Positions 18,196 through 26,372 of a stretch of 64,000 nucleotides of DNA are shown here, in pieces. Position 1 is the first letter of the stretch; each line of letters starts with the position of its first letter. This stretch comes from an uncultured Granulosicoccus sp. (GTDB lineage: Bacteria; Pseudomonadota; Gammaproteobacteria; Granulosicoccales; Granulosicoccaceae): contig CALDSR010000004.1 in NCBI GenBank assembly GCA_937924505.1, positions 200,656 to 264,655 on the forward strand, read 5' to 3'. Below the pieces are notes generated by a model, which worked only from the letters and a program-made list of their open reading frames with translations, ran no database searches and was not told the origin of the DNA. Both the position numbers and the translations under genes were made by a program.

Positions 18196-19740
18196 ATGCA
18201 CCGATGCGTGCTGGCAACCTCGCTTGCAGGTGCCAGCCTGCTGTCGTTCTCTGCAGCTGCCCAGTCCCCCGACATCAGGGACATTATTCGGTCGGAACTG
18301 GCCTGTGCTCTGATTGATTCAGTGTTCGCAGACATGCCTGTCGCACCGTTATATCAGGTGACGGATAACGGCTGCGAGGCGGTCAGACCCGACAGTGCCG
18401 GGGTAGATTACTTTAGTGACAACCGCTGTAGCAGCCTTGTCAATTTTACGCCGACCGACCTTGCCGATCACTGCGCCCTGTTGCTTGATTCGAGCGGTCT
18501 CGGCGAGGGCAGTGGTGTCGACCTTCGCGACAATACCTGGACCTTGTCTCCGGGTTCTCGATTGGATCTGGGCGCACGGTCACTTGACGATGTTCAGCAG
18601 CCTTACATGCAAAGCACGATCTATCGTCAAATAGATACAGATGCAGGCTTGTGCGAACTCGAGATGCGTATCTATGCATCGCATCCCGCTGTGGAAAACC
18701 AGAAACCCATGATTGCTTATCACGGTGGCAGCTGGAGTTCACGAGGTTTCGGCTTCTTTGGTCTTGAGCTGACCGTACCGCATTATGTCGAGCGAGGCTT
18801 TGTTGTGTTCGCGCCGTTCTATCGTTTGCTGGGCGATTCTGACGGCAGTGCTGCCTGTCATAACGCGACGATTGGTGACATTGTCGATGACGCCAATGCC
18901 GCGCTTGAGTGGGTGCAACGTGAAGCAGGGCAATTCGGTGCCAGTGGAAACCCGGTCACCTTCGGGCAATCCGCAGGTGCTCATCTTGCGGCATCCCTCG
19001 CGATCTACCGTGCCGATGAAGTCAGTGGTGCGGTTTTGATGTACCCACCCACCGACTTTACCGATTTCGCGCAACGTGCCGTCAGTGGCGTATACGCCAA
19101 CGAGCAGGGACTTGGCATTCTTCGCCGAGTGATGCAGCTTGATGAGGATGCGGACTTGTCTTTGATCGACCTCAGTGCATCACCTGTTCCGGAGAATAGC
19201 TTTCCGTTACGCGTTGTTGAAGACGGCATAAAACCAGCGCCGATATTCATGATCCATGGTCTTGAAGATGATCTGGTCGAGGCGCGACAGGCAGTACGGC
19301 TTTGCGACGCATTGGCAGGCAGAACGCTAACACCGATAGATGCACCGGACGTTTCGATCTCCAGGCTCAGAGAGGTGCAGGCGTGCACTGAAGCATCAAG
19401 CTTGCAGTTGATTCGCCAAGGTCAACATGCACTTGATGTTTGTCTTGTCGACACACTGATCCCGACTGATCTGTGTTTTTCAGGTTCTGAAGCGAGTCGC
19501 CTTGAAGTGGTGGATGCGATCAGCAATGCCAGCCAGTTCGCGATTGACATGGCTAATCGTGATGCCGAATCAACGCCAGAATTTGTCGGCAATGATGATG
19601 CGAATAGCGATGGCAGTGATGATGTGCTGGCGGGTAGCTCTGGTGGCGGAGCCTTGTCGATATTGCCGTTTTTAATCGGGTGGTTTGTCGCGTTGCGTTT
19701 GCGCCGCGGCTTACGTGATTTGAACGGTAAGCTCTTGTAA
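18196..19740 (+). CDS. Exported alpha/beta hydrolase with C-terminal membrane/sorting segment
   Basis: A 514-residue secreted hydrolase. From ATG 18196 a signal peptide runs to about residue 23 (LLSFSAAAQS). The fold is alpha/beta hydrolase: oxyanion-type HGGSW at 176-180, nucleophile elbow GQSAG with Ser 259, acid in HGLEDD (Asp 358 or 359) and His 411 in QGQHA. About ten Cys residues in the mature chain suggest disulfides. The C terminus has an Asp/Ser-rich linker, SSGGG, a hydrophobic helix LSILPFLIGWFVAL and RLRR, resembling a GlyGly-CTERM sorting signal, followed by eleven more residues. Upstream in-frame starts (18127, 18157) overlap the protease gene. Substrate unknown. Confidence 0.8.
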   Translation: MHRCVLATSLAGASLLSFSAAAQSPDIRDIIRSELACALIDSVFADMPVAPLYQVTDNGCEAVRPDSAGVDYFSDNRCSSLVNFTPTDLADHCALLLDSSGLGEGSGVDLRDNTWTLSPGSRLDLGARSLDDVQQPYMQSTIYRQIDTDAGLCELEMRIYASHPAVENQKPMIAYHGGSWSSRGFGFFGLELTVPHYVERGFVVFAPFYRLLGDSDGSAACHNATIGDIVDDANAALEWVQREAGQFGASGNPVTFGQSAGAHLAASLAIYRADEVSGAVLMYPPTDFTDFAQRAVSGVYANEQGLGILRRVMQLDEDADLSLIDLSASPVPENSFPLRVVEDGIKPAPIFMIHGLEDDLVEARQAVRLCDALAGRTLTPIDAPDVSISRLREVQACTEASSLQLIRQGQHALDVCLVDTLIPTDLCFSGSEASRLEVVDAISNASQFAIDMANRDAESTPEFVGNDDANSDGSDDVLAGSSGGGALSILPFLIGWFVALRLRRGLRDLNGKLL

Positions 19741-20313
19741 TGCAGATACCGAATAGTCAGCGAGATCTGGCCAGGGAAACAGGCCATGAACATCAAGATG
19801 GACCGTGGTAACGCCGGCACCACGACCTGCCTCAAGATCGAATCGGTAATCACCTACCATCACGGTATCGTTTGCGGCAGCGGACCAGCGTTCCAGCATC
19901 AGATTTACACCCGCAGGGTCGGGTTTCGCCACACAGCAGTCCCGACTGATCACCGTGTCCGGGTTAAAAAATCCGGCCAGACCGCAGGCGTCCAGTGTTC
20001 GTTCGGCGATGGTTTTGCCATTACGCGTCACGATACCGAGCTTGGCGCCTTTATCTGACAGAGATTGCAACAAGTCCACAGCGCCTGGTTGAGGGCATGC
20101 CGCGGAGGCCATGTCCAGTTCCATATCATCGAGTTGTTGGTGTTTTTCTCGCGCGATTGAATCAGGCAATTGCGCCAATGCTTCGAGAATGGGTACGCCA
20201 ACAGGCAAATCAAGTTCGGCGCGCATGGCATCAAAATCATGCATCGCAATGGTCAGCGTGCCGTCCATGTCGAACAACCAGTGACCGTGCTGTTCAAGGG
20301 TTTTTTGTTCCAT
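19711..20313 (-). CDS. HAD-superfamily phosphatase (phosphoglycolate phosphatase-like)
   Basis: A 200-residue haloacid dehalogenase-type hydrolase. Motif I is FDMDGTLT (about 14-21), motif II is the IVTRNGK region, motif III is AKPDP, and motif IV is VGDYRFDLEAGRGAG. The small helical cap is of the Gph/PGMB type. It probably dephosphorylates a small sugar phosphate or phosphoglycolate. The start codon follows the anti-sigma stop almost at once (TAGC then ATG), so translation is likely coupled; it is the last gene of the yfbK-like/ECF/anti-sigma operon. Its last 30 bp overlap the convergent hydrolase gene. Confidence 0.88.
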   Translation of the reverse strand: MEQKTLEQHGHWLFDMDGTLTIAMHDFDAMRAELDLPVGVPILEALAQLPDSIAREKHQQLDDMELDMASAACPQPGAVDLLQSLSDKGAKLGIVTRNGKTIAERTLDACGLAGFFNPDTVISRDCCVAKPDPAGVNLMLERWSAAANDTVMVGDYRFDLEAGRGAGVTTVHLDVHGLFPWPDLADYSVSALQELTVQIT

Positions 20314-20314
20314 G

Positions 20315-21160
20315 CTAATCGGTCGCTTGTTCCTGAGTCTCTGGCGTTTGGAGAAATTCATCAAGGCGAAAGTCTACTTGATAGTCAGGATAACGAGCGC
20401 GGAATTTATCAAACTCCTCGCGGGCCATCTTTGGCTTGTTTTCGCTCGCCAAGCGCCTGATGGCGTCTAACCATGTATCTGGTTTGTCCGGATCATAGGA
20501 TAGGCTCTTGATCGCGGCGGCCATGCCATTGATTGTCTGCCCACGAAACTGATCGATTTCCTGTAATGCTGACGCGTCGGCACTTGCACTGCCGCCACTG
20601 ATAGATTGCTGTACGACGGCCTCAGACGCTTGTGCGCTATTTTTTCGCGCAGCTGATTTGGCACTTATGCGTGCACGCGCAGCGCTGCTTGTTTCGGCAA
20701 CGGTTTCTTCAGTGCGCTCGCTGGATTGCTCAGCCAAGACGATTTCTGGCCTCGCTGTCGTGTTTATGTCGGCAAGCTCTGTCGCTTGTACTTCCTCGCT
20801 GATTGCTGCCGTGCTACTCCGCGTGGTTTCATTTGATACTACCGCGTCATCTGCAGGCGGTGCCATTACTGCGACGTCTGATTCACCAGACGTTGACAGG
20901 TGGCCTGCATCCGGTGATTGAATCAGCAAAGGTGCAATGGCAACTGTCAGCATGACCGTGGCGGCGATTGCGAATGTCGGTACGAGCCAATTTTTGCGTG
21001 GGTAGCGGGAGGTCTCGTTCGTGTCGGCCGACGCCGTACCGGATTGTCGAGCGGCCTTGAGGATTCTGTCATCCAGCGCTGCTGGTACATCGACATCGTG
21101 CGCATCAAATACACGGGCGATGTCCTCGTCGTTCATATCGTTGGAAGCACGTGATTTCAT
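20315..21160 (-). CDS. Probable membrane anti-sigma factor
   Basis: A 281-residue single-pass membrane protein whose ATG overlaps the stop of the ECF sigma gene (ATGA). The cytoplasmic N terminus (about 1-57) includes DIARVFDAHDVDVPAALDDRILKAAR, the type of short helical segment that binds sigma factors. One membrane helix follows at about 58-80 (WLVPTFAIAATVMLTVAIAP). The periplasmic part is long, rich in Ala, Ser, Thr and Glu (about 85-200), then ends in a helical segment ending ARYPDYQVDFRLDEFL. No zinc-binding HxxxCxxC motif is present. The assignment rests on position and topology rather than strong similarity. Confidence 0.75.
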   Translation of the reverse strand: MKSRASNDMNDEDIARVFDAHDVDVPAALDDRILKAARQSGTASADTNETSRYPRKNWLVPTFAIAATVMLTVAIAPLLIQSPDAGHLSTSGESDVAVMAPPADDAVVSNETTRSSTAAISEEVQATELADINTTARPEIVLAEQSSERTEETVAETSSAARARISAKSAARKNSAQASEAVVQQSISGGSASADASALQEIDQFRGQTINGMAAAIKSLSYDPDKPDTWLDAIRRLASENKPKMAREEFDKFRARYPDYQVDFRLDEFLQTPETQEQATD

Positions 21161-21732
21161 GACTGTTCCCGCAGTTGGCTGCGAAGTTTGACCAGGGCAT
21201 AGCGTAGCCTGCTCTTGACAGTCTCCGCTTTTTCGCCATTCAGCTTGCTCATTTCCGCAAGACTCAAGCCAGCGACATGACGCTGCAACACGACATCGCG
21301 TTGTCCTTCCGGCAGGGTATCGAGTGCATTTTGCAGCACCTCGCGTTTTTCTCTGACGCGAGCGACCTCATCCGGTTGCAGGGCTGGGGCAATCATGGTG
21401 ATGTCGCTTTGTTGATCATCAAACTCTTCAGTGTCGATTTTTCCATGCTGTCGATAGTGATCGACGAGACGGTTTTTAGCGATGCGATACAACCAGGCAG
21501 TGAACGGGGCGTCGGCCTGATAAGCCTCTCGCCCATTGACAAGCTTGAGCCAGATGTCCTGATATATTTCCGCGGCATCCGCTTCATTGCCACAGCTATG
21601 CAATACATAGCGGTAAAGTCCACGCCGATGGCGTTGATACAGAGTCTCGAAAGCCTCCGTATCGCCATCGGCGTAGGCCAGCATCAATGATTTATCGGAT
21701 GCAGAGTCATCCAGGGCTGTACCGATTTCCAT
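21157..21732 (-). CDS. ECF-family RNA polymerase sigma factor
   Basis: A 191-residue extracytoplasmic-function sigma-70 factor. Region 2 is seen as LMLAYADGDTEAFETLYQRH followed by DAAEIYQDIWLKLVNGRE and the region 2.4 segment FTAWLYRIAKNRLVDHYR. Region 4 is LQNALDTLPEGQRDVVLQRHVAGLSLAEMSKL followed by ETVKSRLRYALVKLR. It lies downstream of the YfbK-like gene (46-bp gap) and overlaps the membrane anti-sigma gene by 4 bp, so it is probably held inactive at the membrane until a signal is sensed. Its target promoters are unknown. Confidence 0.95.
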   Translation of the reverse strand: MEIGTALDDSASDKSLMLAYADGDTEAFETLYQRHRRGLYRYVLHSCGNEADAAEIYQDIWLKLVNGREAYQADAPFTAWLYRIAKNRLVDHYRQHGKIDTEEFDDQQSDITMIAPALQPDEVARVREKREVLQNALDTLPEGQRDVVLQRHVAGLSLAEMSKLNGEKAETVKSRLRYALVKLRSQLREQS

Positions 21733-21778
21733 TCAATCAATCATATCCGCTGTGTCACCCATACACCAATGGATTGGC

Positions 21779-23566
21779 TTAGCCTTTCGAATCATCGTCG
21801 ACTCCGTTTCCGGATTGTGCAATTCCCTTTAGGCTGTCGGCGATCATGATCAACCGCAGGAATTCAGCTCGATACCCGAACCTGTCTTCACCGAGGGCGC
21901 TACGGGCGAGTCGTGCGGTATCGGTCAGTGTGAAAGATTCCAGATACTTGTCATCATTCAGGGCTTGTCCAAAGGCTGCAACACTGGCACTGAAGCGAAA
22001 GTTGTTCGACCGCGTATCTGACAGTGAAGAATCCGGTGTTCTGATGACGTCTCGAATCAAACGACTTTGCTTTTCGCCCGGCAGTTTATAACGAATTCTG
22101 AGTTCGCCCAGTTCATCGCGAGCGATTTGCCGCGCACCGCCTTGCTCCAACTGTGCATAACGGTTTGGGCTATGACGTTCACCACCACTGCCAACCAGCG
22201 CGAGTTCATACAATGCGGTGACGGTATGACCAGCACCGATTTCACCGGCATCTACCTTGTCGTTGTTAAAGTCTTCGTTGGCAAGCTTGCGGTTTGTATA
22301 GCCAATCAGACGGTATTCGCTAACGACAGCCGGGTTGAATTCGAGCTGGATCTTGACATCGTGGGCAATCGTTGACAGTGTTGCGTTGAGCTCATCGACC
22401 AGCACCTTGCGTGCCTCATTGAGGGTGTCGATATAGGCATAGTTTCCGTTTCCGACATCAGCCAGCTGTTCCATCAAGTGATCATTGTAGTTTCCCGCGC
22501 CAAAGCCCAGCGTCGTCAGCGCAATGCCTGATTCGCGTTTTCTTTCGATGAGCTTTTTCAATTTATCAATATCGGAAATGCCGACATTGAAATCACCGTC
22601 GGTAGCGAGAATTACCCGATTCACGCCGTCTGGCGTAAAGTTCTTCTCCGCCATCGCATAGGCGAGTTCAATGCCGGCCTGTCCATTGGTCGAGCCTCCC
22701 GCAGACAATCGATTGATGGCGCTGGCGATCTTGCGATGTTCATTGCCCGGTGTTGGCTCAAGGACAACACCCGATGCGCCGGCGTAAACAACAATCGATA
22801 CGCGATCATTGCTATCGAGTTGACGTGACAGCATTTCGATAGACGGTTTCAACAAACCGAGCTTGTTGTTTGAATTCATTGATCCTGACACATCAATCAA
22901 AAACACCAGATTTGAAGAACGGTCACTGGAGTCACTTGGATCAAACCCCTTTAGGCCGACGTGGAGCAAGGTTGTCTTGTCGTTCCATGGTGTGGCGCCA
23001 AGTTCGGTTGTCATGCTGAAAGGCATGTTCTGCGTGGCGGTGTCCGCGTAGTCGTAGGAGAAGTAGTTGAGCATTTCTTCTACCCGTACCGAGTCAGCTG
23101 GCGGCAACTGGCCGCCGCTAAGGAGGCGACGCACGTTGGCGTAGCTCCCGGTATCCACATCGACACTGAAGGTGGATACCGGTTCCACTGAAGTCATATG
23201 GATTGGATTCGCGTCCAGCGCTTGATAGTTTTCAGTGTTCTCATCGAGATAAACCGGAAAAGTGTCTGGATCAACGACCACGCTCTGTAGTACGGGGTCG
23301 AACGTCTGCGCATCCAGGGTGATGGAGGTGTTGTGGCGGCTGGTTGATTTGATACGAAGCTCAGATCGTGTTTGCGCCAAGGCTTGCTCGGCAGCTGGCT
23401 TGCCAGTGGCAGGAGAGAGCGCATCAATTTCATACAGCAGGACCGGTGATTCGGTATCACGGGTCGACGCTTCCTCGAGGTGTTTGTCCGAGGGGCCGCT
23501 ACAGGCGGAAATAATGGCGATAGTCGTGAGACTGCTGAGGCTGACAATGCTGGATTTCTTGTACAT
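21779..23566 (-). CDS. YfbK-like von Willebrand factor A lipoprotein
   Basis: A 595-residue exported protein. The lipobox is TIAIISAC with Cys at residue 22. The order of parts fits the YfbK family: an N-terminal VWA_N region containing STFSVDVDTGSYANVRRLL and RVEEMLNYFSYDY, a VWA domain with an intact MIDAS motif (FLIDVSGSMN, about residue 225) and later ATDGDFNVG, and a C-terminal DUF3520 region with YKLPGEKQSRLIRDV. VWA domains bind ligands through a divalent metal. It heads the operon with the ECF sigma and anti-sigma genes, so it may sense or transmit the envelope signal. ATG 23566 is chosen over 23596 because it begins the signal peptide. Confidence 0.9.
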   Translation of the reverse strand: MYKKSSIVSLSSLTTIAIISACSGPSDKHLEEASTRDTESPVLLYEIDALSPATGKPAAEQALAQTRSELRIKSTSRHNTSITLDAQTFDPVLQSVVVDPDTFPVYLDENTENYQALDANPIHMTSVEPVSTFSVDVDTGSYANVRRLLSGGQLPPADSVRVEEMLNYFSYDYADTATQNMPFSMTTELGATPWNDKTTLLHVGLKGFDPSDSSDRSSNLVFLIDVSGSMNSNNKLGLLKPSIEMLSRQLDSNDRVSIVVYAGASGVVLEPTPGNEHRKIASAINRLSAGGSTNGQAGIELAYAMAEKNFTPDGVNRVILATDGDFNVGISDIDKLKKLIERKRESGIALTTLGFGAGNYNDHLMEQLADVGNGNYAYIDTLNEARKVLVDELNATLSTIAHDVKIQLEFNPAVVSEYRLIGYTNRKLANEDFNNDKVDAGEIGAGHTVTALYELALVGSGGERHSPNRYAQLEQGGARQIARDELGELRIRYKLPGEKQSRLIRDVIRTPDSSLSDTRSNNFRFSASVAAFGQALNDDKYLESFTLTDTARLARSALGEDRFGYRAEFLRLIMIADSLKGIAQSGNGVDDDSKG

Positions 23567-23672
23567 GGTTTGATTCCAATAAATCGTGAACGACAAACCT
23601 GTAAACGTTGGACACCAGAAAACGGGGTTGAATCATCCGGACTTGTCTCACACTTTCTGGTTTTCAATAAAC

Positions 23673-23691
23673 CGTATACTGTCGGTATACG
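23673..23691. promoter_or_regulatory. 19-bp palindrome in the divergent yfbK-like / 23713 region
   Basis: CGTATAC-TGTCG-GTATACG is a perfect 7-bp dyad with a 5-nt spacer. It ends 21 bp before the start of the plus-strand exported protein and 107 bp upstream of the yfbK-like start. Its symmetry and position suggest an operator for a dimeric regulator. The regulator is unknown. Confidence 0.45.
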
Positions 23692-23712
23692 TTCTCACTG
23701 GATTCAAGTCCC

Positions 23713-24072
23713 ATGTATTTTCGTGTTTTCCTGGCTGTGGCCAGCGTGGTTGTCATCACTGCAAGCCCGGTCCGTTCGGGTGAAATAATTCCCCGAGCAA
23801 TTCTCATTGACATGGCCAGAGGTCAGTACGACGTCTTGTGTCAATCAGAGGTTTTTGCCGGCTGCATGGGATTTTCACAATCCGAGTGCAAACGCTTGTC
23901 GGATTCAGCGATCCAACAGTGTTTGCTCCCACTCCCGGAGGAAATCGATCCAGACAAACTGGATAATGCGGCGCTGGAATCCTGTCCAAAGGATGTATTT
24001 GCTGATGCGGGCTATTCTGAAGAGAAGGCAGGAATGTGCTTTGACGAGGCGATGGAGGCCGCGGCAAAGTAG
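23713..24072 (+). CDS. Small Cys-containing secreted protein of unknown function
   Basis: A 119-residue protein with a signal peptide (FLAVASVVVITASPVRS, cleavage probably near residue 22). The mature part has six Cys residues (LCQSE, GCMGF, ECKRL, QCLLP, SCPKD, MCFDE), so up to three disulfides are possible; the rest is acidic. No family is recognised. It is divergent from the YfbK/ECF/anti-sigma operon and close to the palindrome at 23673-23691, so it may belong to the same regulon, which is inference only. No strong ribosome binding site is seen. Confidence 0.65.
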   Translation: MYFRVFLAVASVVVITASPVRSGEIIPRAILIDMARGQYDVLCQSEVFAGCMGFSQSECKRLSDSAIQQCLLPLPEEIDPDKLDNAALESCPKDVFADAGYSEEKAGMCFDEAMEAAAK

Positions 24073-24171
24073 GGTAGTGATATGGCCACATTGCAACCGG
24101 TAAATTTGAAGGCTATGACACAGCGACGCAACAGGCGGTGGATAGTCTCCCGTAACTGATGAACGCTTTCC

Positions 24172-24471
24172 CTATTTGGCGGTTCTCCAATCATCGCTGG
24201 GGGGCGCGAGCTTGACGCAGGCGGGAATGAGTTTCGATATGTATTCGGAAGCGACGCGTGGCTTGAGCGTGTCTCCTGCTTTTTTCACCGCTTTGATTCG
24301 AGCCTTTACATTCTCTGTGTGAGAACCAATCGGATAGGTTTCAATACCCGTCAGCTCATGAATGTCGGCGGAAGCTTCTCCGTCAGGAGAAAAATCCAAA
24401 CTGCTTTCATTCACTTGATTCAAGAGATCAAGTGCTCTATTGAGATCGGCCAGTAGTGAATTCTTATCCAT
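24172..24471 (-). CDS. Small hypothetical protein
   Basis: A 99-residue soluble protein of mixed charge starting MDKNSLLADLNRALDLLNQ, a likely amphipathic helix. There is no signal peptide or membrane helix. It contains a single Cys. The family is not recognised. A weak AGAGCGA lies about 6 bp before the ATG. The gene is flanked by roughly 100 bp gaps on both sides, so it may be independent. It could be a spurious frame, but the amino-acid composition looks protein-like. Confidence 0.5.
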   Translation of the reverse strand: MDKNSLLADLNRALDLLNQVNESSLDFSPDGEASADIHELTGIETYPIGSHTENVKARIKAVKKAGDTLKPRVASEYISKLIPACVKLAPPSDDWRTAK

Positions 24472-24567
24472 ATTTCGCTCTGTTTGTAAGTGGGTGTGGG
24501 GTACTTTTTATCTTACCTATGAATTGACGTCTTCGGATCACCGATTAAAGAAGTGCAAAAGCGCAGA

Positions 24568-25365
24568 TCAGGACGAGAATTCGCCCTTGGTCGGCACCCA
24601 TCGCGCCGGGCGTTTTTCCAAAAAAGCAGCAAGACCTTCCTGCGCATCATCGGTCGCGCGAATCGCTGCCAACAAGGCGGCCAGTTGTTCGCGCAAATCG
24701 TCATCGATTACGCGTCCGGCGACTTCGGGAATCAATTGCTTGGCTGCTACTTGCGCGGTTGAGCTGCATTCAAGTAACTCGCTGATTTTCTCTTCTACTC
24801 GGCGATGGAGATTGTCGGACGAGCACACGTCGTGAATGAGTCCGATGCGATACGCTTCCAGTGCGTCGATGGCCTCTGCTGTCAGGAAGTAACGTCTTGC
24901 TTGTCTTGGTCCAATCGCTTGAAGTGCATACGGGCTGATCGTGGCTGGAATGATACCAAGCCGAGTTTCAGAAAATGCAAAACGCGCGGCTTCATTGGCC
25001 ACCACGATATCGCAACAACACACAAGCCCGGTACCACCCCCGAGTGCTGCACCCTGAACGCGAGCGATGGTGGGTCTGGGGAAATCGTTCAGAGCCTTGA
25101 GGCAAGTGGAGAAGGCGAGCGCATCGTTGCGATTGCCTTCCTTGCCTAGCGATGCGCCCTCACGCATCCAGTTGATGTCGGCCCCGGCGCAAAAGTTGTT
25201 GCCATTGGCCGCAAGGACCAGTACACGTGTCTGTTGGTGCAGCGCGTAAAGCGTCTCGGTCAGCTCATCTATCAGCTGCCGATTGAGCGCATTGTGCTGA
25301 CGTGGTCTGTTCAAGGTCAGCGTAGTCACACCACGATGATCGGTTTCGACGGACAAATTTGACAT
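24568..25365 (-). CDS. Enoyl-CoA hydratase family, methylglutaconyl-CoA hydratase-like
   Basis: A 265-residue crotonase-fold enzyme. The oxyanion-hole motif FCAGADINWM (58-67) has the form typical of methylglutaconyl-CoA/geranoyl-type hydratases (LiuC, AtuE, AUH) rather than generic fatty-acid hydratases. The second loop is RVQGAALGGGTGLVCCCDI, and the catalytic Glu region is ETRLGIIPATISPY. In leucine breakdown LiuC hydrates 3-methylglutaconyl-CoA to HMG-CoA. ATG 25365 is preferred because GACAAGGGGAT lies upstream; the frame is open to 25461. It is the last gene of the minus-strand acyl-CoA island. Confidence 0.88.
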   Translation of the reverse strand: MSNLSVETDHRGVTTLTLNRPRQHNALNRQLIDELTETLYALHQQTRVLVLAANGNNFCAGADINWMREGASLGKEGNRNDALAFSTCLKALNDFPRPTIARVQGAALGGGTGLVCCCDIVVANEAARFAFSETRLGIIPATISPYALQAIGPRQARRYFLTAEAIDALEAYRIGLIHDVCSSDNLHRRVEEKISELLECSSTAQVAAKQLIPEVAGRVIDDDLREQLAALLAAIRATDDAQEGLAAFLEKRPARWVPTKGEFSS

Positions 25366-25417
25366 TGCGCGGATCCCCTTGTCGCCATTGCATTGTAACG
25401 GCTTATGCAGGGATGGG

Positions 25418-25750
25418 TCAGAGTGGCCGTTTGAGCGCCTGTGACCGCTGCCAGTAAACAATGCTGGTGATCAGTCTGTACAGCACAAATGCGAAAACCA
25501 GCACGATGGGCCAAATCATTGACTGTGTGATCCAGAAATAAATCGCCAGTGCATAGGCGAACAGTCCAACCCAAAAGGTTATGAGCTGCCAGCGTAACTG
25601 TGAGTGATAGACCGTCCCTGCGGTTGATTGAATCTTGTTATGGGCGATCAACACGCCAATGACGGCGGTGATGCCAAACAGGACATGCAGGCACTGAAGG
25701 AGTATTCCGAGCAAGGCAAGCTGCCGGGACTTAACTTCTTTTTCTGTCAT
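25418..25750 (-). CDS. Small membrane protein, DUF4870-like
   Basis: A 110-residue protein with three hydrophobic segments (about 10-35, 55-75 and 78-97) and a basic C-terminal tail. The central IQSTAGTVYHSQLRWQLITFW between helices one and two resembles DUF4870 family proteins, which have an xxHxxxQ.xWQ pattern at this place. Function unknown. It overlaps no gene and lies 3 bp after the isomerase gene upstream of it, so it is cotranscribed with the acyl-CoA genes. Confidence 0.65.
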   Translation of the reverse strand: MTEKEVKSRQLALLGILLQCLHVLFGITAVIGVLIAHNKIQSTAGTVYHSQLRWQLITFWVGLFAYALAIYFWITQSMIWPIVLVFAFVLYRLITSIVYWQRSQALKRPL

Positions 25751-25753
25751 GTG

Positions 25754-26368
25754 TTACCAGCCGCCGGTGCTCATCCAGCGATCGACCTGTTCGAGTCTGT
25801 CGTGTCCCCAGAACATTTCATCATCGACAATGATGATCGGAGAGCCGAACACACCGCATTCAATGGCAGCGTTTACCTGGTTGCGTAATAAATCCTTGAC
25901 ACGCTGTTCACCGCAGGCGGTGGTCATCTCTGGGGCATCGATACCTATCGACGTTGCAATGCTGCTGAGTACATCCACGTTAGTAATATCCCGCCCCTCG
26001 CTGAAGTAGGCGCGATAACAGCCGTGAATGAAGTCAGCACTTTTTTTCTGCATCGCAGGGTCTGCGTGGCTGAGCAACCACCAACTAGCTCGACTTGCGG
26101 CAACCGCGCCAATCGGAAAGGTGTCTGGCATCCTGAAGTCAATATTGTGTTCGCGCGCTGAACGTGCAAAGTCCATGGTGGCATAGTCACCTTTGACTGG
26201 TGCCATGACCAAGGGTGCTTGACCGGTGACTTTGAACACCGCACCGAGAAGGATAGGGTGCCAGTTGACAGTTCGGTCATGCCGTGCGGCTAATGTTTCT
26301 ATTTGTTCACTGGCAAGGAAGCCATAGGGTGACGAAAAATCGAAATAGAAATCGAGCACTTTTGCCAT
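25754..26368 (-). CDS. 2-hydroxychromene-2-carboxylate isomerase family (DsbA fold)
   Basis: A 204-residue kappa-GST/DsbA-fold protein. The N-terminal active-site segment DFYFDFSSPYGFLAS (6-20) has Ser in place of the thioredoxin Cys, as in HCCA isomerases. The C-terminal GVFGSPIIIVDDEMFWGHDRLE with the cis-Pro (SP) is also family-typical. NahD-type enzymes isomerise an intermediate of naphthalene breakdown. Members also occur in acyl-CoA clusters with unknown roles, and no aromatic-degradation genes are present here. ATG 26368 follows the acyl-CoA dehydrogenase stop by 4 bp. Confidence 0.88.
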   Translation of the reverse strand: MAKVLDFYFDFSSPYGFLASEQIETLAARHDRTVNWHPILLGAVFKVTGQAPLVMAPVKGDYATMDFARSAREHNIDFRMPDTFPIGAVAASRASWWLLSHADPAMQKKSADFIHGCYRAYFSEGRDITNVDVLSSIATSIGIDAPEMTTACGEQRVKDLLRNQVNAAIECGVFGSPIIIVDDEMFWGHDRLEQVDRWMSTGGW

Positions 26369-26372
26369 TGAC

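Noticed and set aside
23567..23672. Possible ECF-type promoter (CCAACG...CGTT) upstream of the yfbK-like gene
   Set aside because: The two short elements are too weak and the spacing uncertain to claim without a motif from other members of the regulon.
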